The notes below the pieces were generated by a model that was not told the origin of the DNA, made no database searches, and worked only from the letters and a program-made list of their open reading frames with translations. From Gemmatimonadota bacterium (GTDB lineage Bacteria; Gemmatimonadota; Gemmatimonadetes; Gemmatimonadales; GWC2-71-9), in contig JAEUJH010000433.1 of the NCBI GenBank assembly GCA_016794825.1, forward strand, positions 1 through 39,252: DNA of 39,252 bases. Direction: 5' to 3'. A program made the translations under genes and the position numbers. Below are positions 23,825-34,451 of this stretch, piece after piece (positions within the stretch are counted from its first letter, which is position 1; each line of letters opens with the position of its first letter).

Positions 23825-24621
23825 CCGCCCTCGTGGCGCGCGACGTCTCGGTCCGGTACCCCGGCGCCGGCGCCCTGGCCGTCGAGGGCGTGTCGCTTGC
23901 CGTCGTGCCCGGCCGACTGGTGGCGGTGGTCGGGCCCAACGGCGGCGGCAAGACCAGTCTCCTCCGAGCCCTCCTCGGCGCAATCGAGCCGGAACGGGGT
24001 CAGGTGCTGCTGGAAGACCGCCCGATCCGAACCTGGCCCGCGCGCGACCGGGCCCGCGAGATCGGATTCGTGGCCCAGCGGGAGGAGTACCCGTTCGCGT
24101 GGCGGGTCGCCGAGGTCGTCGGATTCGGCCGGTATGCCCGGTTGCCGGCCCTGGCGGCGCTGGGCGCGGCGGACCACGCGGCCATCGACCGCGCCCTCGA
24201 GCGGGCGGACGTGCGGGCGTTCCGGGATCGGCGGATCGACACCCTTTCCGGCGGCGAATGGCAGCGGGTCCGGATTGCCCGGGCACTGGCCCAGGAGCCC
24301 AAGGTCCTCCTCCTCGACGAACCGACCGCGGCGCTCGACATCGGGCACGAGATGGAGATCTTCGAGTTGATCCGGCAACTCACCGACGATGGCCTGGCCT
24401 CGGTGGTCGTGACCCACGACCTCAACCTGGCGGCCCGGTTTGCCGACACGATGGTCCTGATGGCCAGGGGGCGGACCGTCGCCGAAGGCCCCCCGGCCAC
24501 CGTCCTCGAACCCCGCCGCCTCAGCGGGGTATTCGGCTGGCCCCTCGAACTCGCCCCGATCGACGGGTCGCCCCAGGTGGTGGCCCTCCGGCAGCCCCGG
24601 GCCGCGCCCGGAGGCAGCTAG
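23821..24621 (+). CDS. btuD: B12 ABC transporter ATP-binding protein, BtuD-like
   Basis: ATPase of the importer, 266 residues. Walker A is GPNGGGKTS (38-46; Gly replaces the common Ser in GSGKT, as in other FecE/BtuD proteins). The signature is LSGGEWQR (142-149), Walker B is VLLLDEPTAALD and the H-loop is VVVTHDLN. The C-terminal part is short. It overlaps btuC by 4 nt, completing a BtuF-C-D set. No cobalamin outer-membrane receptor (BtuB) follows directly; a beta-propeller lipoprotein does. Confidence 0.92.
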   Translation: MTALVARDVSVRYPGAGALAVEGVSLAVVPGRLVAVVGPNGGGKTSLLRALLGAIEPERGQVLLEDRPIRTWPARDRAREIGFVAQREEYPFAWRVAEVVGFGRYARLPALAALGAADHAAIDRALERADVRAFRDRRIDTLSGGEWQRVRIARALAQEPKVLLLDEPTAALDIGHEMEIFELIRQLTDDGLASVVVTHDLNLAARFADTMVLMARGRTVAEGPPATVLEPRRLSGVFGWPLELAPIDGSPQVVALRQPRAAPGGS

Positions 24622-24639
24622 CCCGCCCCCGGGGCTCCG

Positions 24640-24667
24640 CGCCGTCCTGGAGGCCCCCAGGACGGCG
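24640..24667 (+). other. strong hairpin after btuD
   Basis: Arms CGCCGTCCTGG (24640-24650) and CCAGGACGGCG (24657-24667) form a perfect 11-bp stem with loop AGGCCC. It lies in the 106-nt gap between btuD and the propeller lipoprotein gene. No T-run follows. It may be a partial terminator or an RNA-stability element that sets lower or separate expression of the downstream gene. Confidence 0.5.
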
Positions 24668-24727
24668 GTGATGCCCCCGGGACCGCGTCGTTGCCCCCAT
24701 CGGGCCACCCGGAGTATCGTTCCGACG

Positions 24728-25798
24728 ATGGTGCTGGCCTCTCGAATCCTGCCCGTGGCGCTGGCGGCCACGTTGATCGGCTGCGCCGCCACGACCGCGC
24801 CGGCCCCGCCTCCCGAAGAACGACTCCTCGTCGTCAACTCCGGCGAAGGCACCTTGTCGCTGATTCCCGTCGACCCGGCCAACCCCACCCGCAAGGTCCA
24901 GCTTGGCCCCCGGGGAGCCGGGGCCACCGACGTCTCGGCGCGCGGCCAGATCGCGGTGGCGGTCGTGCCCGACTCCGACCTGGTGGTGGTGGTCGATCTG
25001 GTGGCCGACAACATCCGCCGGACGATCACGCTCCCGACTGGCAGCCGGCCCACCGCCGTCACGATCATCAGCGACGTCGTCGCCTACGTCGCCAACGCCG
25101 GGACCGACGTCGTCACCCGGATCGACCTGACCAGCGGCGACACGGCCAGCGTGGCCGTCGGGGTCCACCCCCGCGACCTGGTGGTCACCCGTGGCCGGCT
25201 CTTCGTCGTCAACGCCAACCTCGGCCCCTGCCCGGAAGGGCTCTGCCGGCTGGGCGAGAGCTGGCTCACCGTGGTCGACCCCCAGAGCAACACCCGGGCT
25301 GCCGGGCGCGACTCGATTCCGCTCCCCAGTCCCGGCACCGCCCGCTCCGCGACGTTAGGCGGCGACGGGCTGATCTACGTCGTCAATATCGGCGACGAGG
25401 CCGCCGACGTGCCGGGCCGACTCAGCATCGTCGACCCGATCGCCCGGGCCGAGGTGGGCAGCTTCGGCGGGTTCGGGCCGGTGCCGTCCACGGTGGCGTC
25501 GGACGGGGTCGAACGACTCTTCGTCACCTCGATCCGCGACGGCCTGATGGAGTTCAACACCCGGAGCCGACGGGTCGTCCGGGGCGAAGGGGAGGGCGTC
25601 TTCGTGAGCGGCAACGTGGCGGTGGCCGTCGACACCCAGGGCCGGATCTACGCGATCGAGGTCGGGGGCTGCGCCGCCGGTCAGCCCGGGCGGCTGCGGG
25701 TCTTCCGGCCCGACCTGACCGAGGCCCGCAACCTCCTCCTCGGCGTCTGCCCGGTCGCGGCCGCGTTCGTCCAGATCCCGAACCCCGTGCCTCAGTAG
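24728..25798 (+). CDS. beta-propeller lipoprotein (YncE/BtuG-like)
   Basis: A 356-residue lipoprotein. The ATG at 24728 gives MVLASRILPVALAATLIGC with lipobox LIGC (Cys19); an upstream in-frame ATG would add an N-terminus without signal-peptide character. The mature part is a chain of propeller-like repeats, each with a V-x-N/V-V-(D)-type strand pattern: LLVVNSGEGTLSLIPVD, VAVVPDSDLVVVVDL, VAYVANAGTDVVTRIDL, LFVVNANL and LIYVVNIGDEA, which indicates a seven-bladed YncE-type fold. Two Cys pairs (GPCPEGLC, and GGC with GVC) may be disulfides. Placed behind the B12 importer, it may be a BtuG-like corrinoid binder at the cell surface. This is inference; YncE-like proteins have many roles. It contains one CGTTAGGC octamer. 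Confidence 0.75.
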   Translation: MVLASRILPVALAATLIGCAATTAPAPPPEERLLVVNSGEGTLSLIPVDPANPTRKVQLGPRGAGATDVSARGQIAVAVVPDSDLVVVVDLVADNIRRTITLPTGSRPTAVTIISDVVAYVANAGTDVVTRIDLTSGDTASVAVGVHPRDLVVTRGRLFVVNANLGPCPEGLCRLGESWLTVVDPQSNTRAAGRDSIPLPSPGTARSATLGGDGLIYVVNIGDEAADVPGRLSIVDPIARAEVGSFGGFGPVPSTVASDGVERLFVTSIRDGLMEFNTRSRRVVRGEGEGVFVSGNVAVAVDTQGRIYAIEVGGCAAGQPGRLRVFRPDLTEARNLLLGVCPVAAAFVQIPNPVPQ

Positions 25799-25830
25799 GT
25801 CGAAGGCCCCGCGCCGGGCCATTCGCGCCG

Positions 25831-26595
25831 ATGCCCCCCGTCGAGACCGTCGCCACCATCCTGTCGACCATTCCCTACGGCGAGACCTCGAAGGTCGCCC
25901 GGTTGGCGACCCGGGAACTCGGCGTGGTGAGCGTTATCGCCAAGGGCGCCCGCCGCCCGGGCAGCCGGTTCGGGGCGGCGCTCCAGGTGCTCTCGGACGG
26001 CGCGGCCACCATCCTGCCGGCCCGTCACTCCGACCTCCATACGCTCACGGCGTTCGAGATCGGTCGCCTGCACGCCGACCTCGCGACCAACATCGACCGC
26101 TTCGCGGTCGCGTCGGTCCTCGGCGAGCTGATGCTTCGCTTCGCGCCCCACGATCGCCAGGTCGAGACCTACGACTTCTTCCGCCACTCGCTCGACGTAA
26201 TCGAGGGTGTCCCCGAGGAGGTCGTGGCGGTGGTCGGCCTCCGCTCCATCTGGGGCCTCATCAAGCATCTCGGCTTCGCGCCCACGCTCGGTGCCTGCGC
26301 CCGCGACGGAATCACGGTGTCGTGGGATGCCGGGCCGGTGGCGTTTTCGCCGGCCCATGGCGGGGTCCTCTGTCCCGCCTGCGCCCGCACCGTCGACGTG
26401 AGCCGGCTCGAAGCCCGCGACCTGCGCGACCTCGAGGTCCTGATCCACGGTCACGACGACCTGCCCGCGCTCGACCGCCGCTACCTGGCCGCCCATCGGC
26501 GGCTGCTCGACCGCTATCTCCGCTACCACCTCGCGGACGGCGCCGCGCTGCCGGCCCTCGCGTTCTGGGCCGATGCGGCCTGGAGCGGCTCGTGA
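25831..26595 (+). CDS. recO: DNA repair protein RecO
   Basis: Recombination mediator of the RecFOR pathway that helps load RecA on SSB-coated gaps. The 254 residues have the N-terminal OB fold (VETVATILSTIPYGETSKVARLATRELGVVSVIAKGARRP, residues 3-42, in two segments) and a helical domain with a zinc-finger pattern, CARDG then VLCPACARTV, as in zinc-type RecO. The ATG at 25831 matches the usual N-terminus. It lies 32 nt after the lipoprotein gene and overlaps selB by 4 nt (GTGA). That overlap with selB is not a functional link known to me. Confidence 0.93.
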   Translation: MPPVETVATILSTIPYGETSKVARLATRELGVVSVIAKGARRPGSRFGAALQVLSDGAATILPARHSDLHTLTAFEIGRLHADLATNIDRFAVASVLGELMLRFAPHDRQVETYDFFRHSLDVIEGVPEEVVAVVGLRSIWGLIKHLGFAPTLGACARDGITVSWDAGPVAFSPAHGGVLCPACARTVDVSRLEARDLRDLEVLIHGHDDLPALDRRYLAAHRRLLDRYLRYHLADGAALPALAFWADAAWSGS

Positions 26596-28430
26596 TCATC
26601 GGAACCGCCGGGCACATCGACCACGGCAAGTCGGCCCTGGTCACGGCCCTGACCGGTCGGGCCGTCGATCGCCTCGAGGAGGAGCGGCGGCGAGGCATCA
26701 CCATCGATCTCAACTTCGCGCCGCTCGAGTTCCCCGGGCTCGATCCCGTCGGCATCATCGACGTCCCCGGCCACGAGGACCTGGTGCGCACCATGGTGGC
26801 GGGGGCCTCGGGCATCGACCTGGTGCTCCTCGTCATCGACCTGACCGAAGGGCCCCGGCCCCAGACCGAGGAACACCTCGCGATCCTGGAACAGCTCCGC
26901 ATCCCGGCCGGCATTCCGGTGTTCACCAAGGCCGATCTGGTGGAGTCGGACTGGGCCGACCTGGTCGTGGCCGACGCGACCGCCCGGCTCGCGCGGTCGT
27001 CGATCCGGTTCGAACCGCCGGCCACCGTCGCGGCGCCGACAGGGCGGGGGATCGACGCGCTTCGAACCCGCCTCGAAGCCTGGGCCCGGGCCCAGGCCAC
27101 CCGGCCCGCCGCCGGCCCGTTCCGGATGCCGGTCGACCGGGTCTTCAGCAAGGCCGGAGTCGGCACCGTGGTGACCGGAACGACCTGGAGCGGCTCGGTG
27201 TCGGTCGGCGACCAGGTCACCATCCTGCCGGGCGGCGAACGGGCCCGGATCCGCTCGGTGGAAGCCTACGGCCGGTCGGTGGCGTCGGCCCGGCCGGCCG
27301 TGCGTACCGCGTTAGGCATGACGGGGGTGGAGCGCGCCGATCTCGGCCGCGGACACGTGGTGGTGACGGGTGACTGGACGGCCTCGGCCGCGCTCGATGC
27401 CGATTTGGAACTGCTGCCCGACGCGGCCCCCCTCCGCCGCAACGCCCGGGTCCGAGTGCACCTCGGCACGGCCGAAGCCCTCGCCCGGGTCTCCGTGTCC
27501 GATGGCGTCGCCATCGGTCCCGGTCAGCGCCGGGTCGTTCGCCTGGTCCTCGAGGCCCCGCTGGTGGCGCGGGGTGGTGACCGCCTGGTGATCCGCAATT
27601 TCAGCCCGGTGACGACCATCGGCGGCGGTTGGGTGGTCGATCCGCTCCCGCCGCCCCGATCCCGGCCAACCCCCGATCTGGCGGCGACCGACGCCGCCAG
27701 CCGGATCGTCGCGCTCGCGGCGCGCCGTCGGTTCGGCATTGCGCTCGCGGAGCTGCCCCAGGTCCTCGGCGACCCGGAGCCGGAGAAGCTCCTCAAGCGG
27801 GCGGGCCCGACCCTCGTCCGGGTCTCGGAACATCTGGTTCCCGCGGCCTTGCTGAGCGCCCTGGCCGACCGCGCCGTAGCCTTCGTAACGGCACATCATC
27901 AGGCCGAGCCGGGAACCCCCGGCCTCTCCGCCGAGACGCTCCGGAGCCGCCTCGGCGCGCCGGAGGCGCTCGCCAACCGCGTGCTGGCGGACCTCCAGCG
28001 GACCGGCGCCCTTCGGGTCGCCGGCGGATTCGTGGCGCGGGCCGGTTTCGTTCCGGCCCTGGCCGGCGGCGAGCAGGCCGTCGAGGACGTGGTCCGCTTC
28101 GTGGCCGCGGCCGGTCTGGCCGCGCCAACCCTGGACGAGATCGGAGCCGGCGTCGGGATCGACCCGATCGTGCCGGCGGTCCGCCGGGCGGTCGAGTCCG
28201 GAGCGATCCAGGCGGTCGACCGCGATCGGTTCGCCTCGCGCGAGGCCCTCGACCGGTTTCGGGCGACCCTGGCCGAGATCGGTCAGGCGGGGGAAATCAC
28301 GCCGGCGGCCGTCCGCGATCGGCTGGCCCTGACCCGGAAGCACCTCATCCCGCTCCTCGAATGGGCGGACCGCCAGGGAGTCACTCGGCGGGTCGGAGAG
28401 GCACGAATGCTGGTCCAAAACGGCAGGTGA
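26592..28430 (+). CDS. selB: selenocysteine-specific translation elongation factor SelB
   Basis: GTPase that brings Sec-tRNA to UGA codons marked by a SECIS element. The 612 residues begin MIIGTAGHIDHGKSALVTAL, with the G1 loop at 4-14 (GHIDHGKS). RRRGITIDLNFA is switch I, DVPGHEDLVRTMV is G3 and FTKADLV is G4. This is the SelB subgroup rather than EF-Tu, as shown by the long C-terminal winged-helix region (about 380-612). The GTG start overlaps recO by 4 nt. selA, selC and selD are not in this window, and no selenoprotein frame (internal TGA) was recognised. One CGTTAGGC octamer is at 27310. Confidence 0.94.
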   Translation: MIIGTAGHIDHGKSALVTALTGRAVDRLEEERRRGITIDLNFAPLEFPGLDPVGIIDVPGHEDLVRTMVAGASGIDLVLLVIDLTEGPRPQTEEHLAILEQLRIPAGIPVFTKADLVESDWADLVVADATARLARSSIRFEPPATVAAPTGRGIDALRTRLEAWARAQATRPAAGPFRMPVDRVFSKAGVGTVVTGTTWSGSVSVGDQVTILPGGERARIRSVEAYGRSVASARPAVRTALGMTGVERADLGRGHVVVTGDWTASAALDADLELLPDAAPLRRNARVRVHLGTAEALARVSVSDGVAIGPGQRRVVRLVLEAPLVARGGDRLVIRNFSPVTTIGGGWVVDPLPPPRSRPTPDLAATDAASRIVALAARRRFGIALAELPQVLGDPEPEKLLKRAGPTLVRVSEHLVPAALLSALADRAVAFVTAHHQAEPGTPGLSAETLRSRLGAPEALANRVLADLQRTGALRVAGGFVARAGFVPALAGGEQAVEDVVRFVAAAGLAAPTLDEIGAGVGIDPIVPAVRRAVESGAIQAVDRDRFASREALDRFRATLAEIGQAGEITPAAVRDRLALTRKHLIPLLEWADRQGVTRRVGEARMLVQNGR

Positions 28431-28450
28431 GTGTGTCACGGCGACAGGCT

Positions 28451-28479
28451 TTGACGGTACACCGGTTGCCCGATACGAG
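28451..28479 (+). promoter_or_regulatory. weak candidate promoter upstream of clpB
   Basis: TTGACG (28451-28456), 17-nt spacer, TACGAG (28474-28479), in the 132-nt gap between selB and clpB. A second candidate, TTCATG-N17-GAACTT (28522-28550), would leave almost no leader. No CIRCE-type repeat and no clear heat-shock sigma site was recognised. Confidence 0.25.
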
Positions 28480-28562
28480 TCTGGACAGCGAAACGCGCCG
28501 GGCATGCGGGGTAACGGACCCTTCATGATGACCGGCGTGCGCTCGAACTTTGCCGAGGCCCC

Positions 28563-31647
<3,085 letters not shown>

Positions 31648-31707
31648 GGATGATCGATCCTTCAGCGGCGGTTCATACGTGGTTCAGTCGATGAAGAAAA
31701 TCTTTCG

Positions 31708-32058
31708 TTGGTGCGTAATGGCCTCCTGAAGTTTCGGCGAACCCTGTCGGCGATCGGCGTCCTCGTCGTCGCCGCCTTGCCGCTCGACCGGATTCCGGTG
31801 GCCGTCCACGCCCCGTCGTGCCACCAGGAACCTGGCGGACCGCAGGATCACGACGGCTCGCAGAAGGCGCACGCCGACTGTGGCGCGGCGTGTTGCCTCG
31901 CCCTCGGGCACAACCAGCCGCTCGTCCCCCCGACAATCCTCGTTCCAGGGTACGGTGTTACCGGCCACCAGCCGCCAGCGTTCCCCACCGCCGACCCGGT
32001 TCGCCTTCCCCCTTCCTACCGGCTCCCCTTCGCCAACGCACCGCCCGCGCGTCGCTGA
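31708..32058 (+). CDS. small exported Cys/His-rich protein, possible metal binder
   Basis: A 116-residue protein (TTG 31708 or GTG 31711 as start; neither is certain). An N-terminal signal-like segment (KFRR, then TLSAIGVLVVAALPLDRIPVAV) is followed by a compact Cys/His cluster at residues 38-68: Cys38, His39, His48, His55, Cys58, Cys62, Cys63 and His68. The remainder is Pro-rich and probably unstructured. It resembles small exported metal-site proteins of the DUF2946 kind in layout, but I cannot confirm membership. It lies 80 nt upstream of, and in line with, a TonB receptor that carries a copper-type site, so a copper-related role is inferred. Codon use seems somewhat less GC-biased at the 5' end. 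Confidence 0.6.
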   Translation: MVRNGLLKFRRTLSAIGVLVVAALPLDRIPVAVHAPSCHQEPGGPQDHDGSQKAHADCGAACCLALGHNQPLVPPTILVPGYGVTGHQPPAFPTADPVRLPPSYRLPFANAPPARR

Positions 32059-32138
32059 ACAACCGCCGTTCGCTTCGGGCCGTCGCCCCCCGCTTGGGTG
32101 GGCGGCGTTGAGCGCAGTTCCGTGAAAGGGGATCCGTC

Positions 32139-34355
32139 ATGATGAGGCTACGTCCGGCGAGCCTGCTCGCCCTTGTTCTTCTCCTGTTTCTGCCCGCGGT
32201 CGCCGCGGGGCAGTTGACCATCTCCGGGCGGGTTCGTGACTCGCTCAGCGGCACCGGTCTGCCTGGCGTCCGCCTGACGACCGGAAGGCGCCTGGCCACG
32301 ACCGACGCGACCGGCCAGTTTACCCTGACGGTCGCGACGTCCGCCGACACGGTCGAGTTCCACCGGGCAGGGTACGCCACCCGCCGCCTCCCGGCCGGCG
32401 ACGTCGGCGTCGAGGTCTGGCTTTCCCGGGCCCCGGAACTGATGACCGAGCTCACCGTCTCCGCCGCCCCACCTCCGGTCCACGTCGGCGGGGAAACTGC
32501 GTTAGGCCTCGGCACGGCCGATCGGATCATCCTGGGCGGCCGTGGCGATCGGTCCCTGGCCGACGCGCTGGCCACTGTCGAGGGCGTCTCGGCACAACAT
32601 CCCGGTGCCTGGGGCGCCAAGGCGTTCGTTCGAGGGTTGGGCGGGGAACGGGTTACCGTGCTCATTGACGGCGATCGGGTCAATCGTGCCTGCAACAACG
32701 GAATGGATGCCGGCCTCGCCACGATCGACGCCGCCATGGTCGAACGGGTCGAGGTCATTGCCGGGCCCGGATCGGTCCTCTACGGCTCCGGCAACATTGG
32801 CGGGGTCATCAACGTCGTGACCCGCCGCCCCTCCAGCCGACCCTATTCCGGTGAAGTGCGGCTGGGGGCCTCCTCCGCGGTACCGGGAGCGACCCTCGGC
32901 GGGACCTTCGGCGTGGTCCGGCCCCGTTTCGACCTGACCGTCGCCGCCGACTGGTCGGCGTACGACGACTACCGGACGCCGACGGGCACGCTGACCGGGT
33001 CTTCGTATCGCCACGGGACTGGGTCGCTCCGCCTCGGCCTCAAGCCGGCACAAGGACACCGGGTCGACCTGAAAGTCGAGCGGTACCTCGGCCGTGACAT
33101 TGGCTATCCCGCGATGGCCGGCGCCCAGATTCCCCAAGAGGATCGTCTGCTCACGGCGGTCGACTACGGATGGCAGATCAGCCACGGTGTGCTCGATGGC
33201 TTGTCGGCCAAGGTCTACCGGCAGGCACTCGATCACGACATGGAAGTCGCGATGTCGATGACCATGCCCAACGGCATGAAGATGACCTCGGTGACCGAGG
33301 CGATCACCACGTCCGCCACCTACGGCGGCCGAGTCCAAACCCGCCTCCGACCGGCCCCCGGCGCGCGACTCGACGCCGGCGTCGAGCTCAGTGAGTGGCG
33401 GGCGGACGGGACCCGCTGGGTGACGAGTGGCGCCGGATCGCCGATGGCTTCGACCCTGACCCTGCGTTCGTGGCCTGACGTCGTCATTCGCGACGTCGGG
33501 GCCTTCAGCCAGGGCGAGTGGCTCCTCGGAACGGTCATCGCGGTGAGCGCCGGGGGGCGGGTAGACCAGGTGCGGAATCAGGCCGATGGACAACCCGCCG
33601 AGGGGCAGTGGGTCGCCAGCGGCAACGTCGGCCTCAAGATCTATCCCGCCCCCGGTTGGGTCGCCCGAGCCACGGTCGGCCGCGGATACCGGATCGCCGA
33701 CCCCACCGAATTGCACGGCCTCCTGGTGCGACCCGACGGTTTCATCTACGAAGGCAATCCCGAACTTGCCACAGAAACGGGACGCAACCTCGAAGCGGCG
33801 GTCTCCTATGCCGGGGCCACCGCCGACGTCGGCGTCACCGTGTTCCGGAATGACCTCCACAATCTCATCTCGTCGGTTCTTCTGCCGGACTCCACCATCT
33901 CCGGCTATCGGGTTCGCCAGTTCGCCAATCTGGCCAAAGCCAGGGTTCAGGGCATCACCGCCCGGACTTCGATCCGGTTCCACCGGTCGGCCACGCTTCG
34001 CGGCACGGCCAGCTACACTCACGGCGAAAACCTGGATACCCGGACCGCGCTGCCCCTGATTCCTCCTCTCGAAGGCCAGCTTGCCCTGCGAGTCACTCCC
34101 GGCGCCCGGTTGCGCTGGCTCGAACTGGAAACCCGGTGGGCAGGCCGTCAGGATCGTGCGGCAACCGCTCAGGGCGAAGCCGTGACGAACGGCTTCGCGG
34201 TCGCCAACCTCCGCGCCGGGTTCTCGGCGTTGGGAGCCGAGTTCGTTCCAGGAATCGACAACATCTTCGACAAGGCGTATCGAAATCACCTCGACCCCGC
34301 CCGGATCATCCTCCCGGGACGCAACTTCTTCCTGCGAGTCACCCGGGCGTTCTGA
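32139..34355 (+). CDS. TonB-dependent receptor with OprC-type copper site
   Basis: Outer-membrane TonB-dependent receptor, 738 residues. The layout is a signal peptide (1-24), a carboxypeptidase-regulatory-like domain (26-95: LTISGRVRDSLSGTGLPGVR), a plug (about 120-235, with LIDGDR and ERVEVIAGPGSVLYGSGNIGG), and a barrel ending in RNFFLRVTRAF with a terminal Phe. The plug has Cys185-x3-Met189 (ACNNGMD) and the barrel has His366-x-Met368 (DHDME), the CxxxM-HxM set known for the copper receptor OprC, with almost the same spacing (181 versus about 180 residues). A Met-rich run (Met368, 372, 374, 376, 380, 382) follows. It may import copper. A B12 or siderophore role cannot be fully excluded. 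One CGTTAGGC octamer is at 32500. Confidence 0.87.
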   Translation: MMRLRPASLLALVLLLFLPAVAAGQLTISGRVRDSLSGTGLPGVRLTTGRRLATTDATGQFTLTVATSADTVEFHRAGYATRRLPAGDVGVEVWLSRAPELMTELTVSAAPPPVHVGGETALGLGTADRIILGGRGDRSLADALATVEGVSAQHPGAWGAKAFVRGLGGERVTVLIDGDRVNRACNNGMDAGLATIDAAMVERVEVIAGPGSVLYGSGNIGGVINVVTRRPSSRPYSGEVRLGASSAVPGATLGGTFGVVRPRFDLTVAADWSAYDDYRTPTGTLTGSSYRHGTGSLRLGLKPAQGHRVDLKVERYLGRDIGYPAMAGAQIPQEDRLLTAVDYGWQISHGVLDGLSAKVYRQALDHDMEVAMSMTMPNGMKMTSVTEAITTSATYGGRVQTRLRPAPGARLDAGVELSEWRADGTRWVTSGAGSPMASTLTLRSWPDVVIRDVGAFSQGEWLLGTVIAVSAGGRVDQVRNQADGQPAEGQWVASGNVGLKIYPAPGWVARATVGRGYRIADPTELHGLLVRPDGFIYEGNPELATETGRNLEAAVSYAGATADVGVTVFRNDLHNLISSVLLPDSTISGYRVRQFANLAKARVQGITARTSIRFHRSATLRGTASYTHGENLDTRTALPLIPPLEGQLALRVTPGARLRWLELETRWAGRQDRAATAQGEAVTNGFAVANLRAGFSALGAEFVPGIDNIFDKAYRNHLDPARIILPGRNFFLRVTRAF

Positions 34356-34365
34356 CCACCCGATC

Positions 34366-34398
34366 CCACCCGGATCGAATCACCATCGATCCGGGTGG
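34366..34398 (+). terminator. 13-bp perfect inverted repeat after the TonB receptor
   Basis: Arms CCACCCGGATCGA (34366-34378) and TCGATCCGGGTGG (34386-34398) with loop ATCACCA, starting 11 nt after the receptor stop. It would make a very stable hairpin. No T-run follows, so a U-independent or stability-type 3' end is the best reading; a dyad operator for the next gene is an alternative. Confidence 0.55.
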
Positions 34399-34451
34399 CT
34401 TCCGGGAACCCATCGTTACAAATTCCGCCTCGACGACTCACTCGAGGCCTC

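Noticed and set aside
31691-31729. Mini-frame MKKIFRWCVMAS just before the Cys/His-rich gene
   Set aside because: It resembles the start of a signal peptide but stops after 12 codons. The following TGA leads into a frame with no sensible protein, so neither a frameshift nor a selenocysteine read-through is supported.
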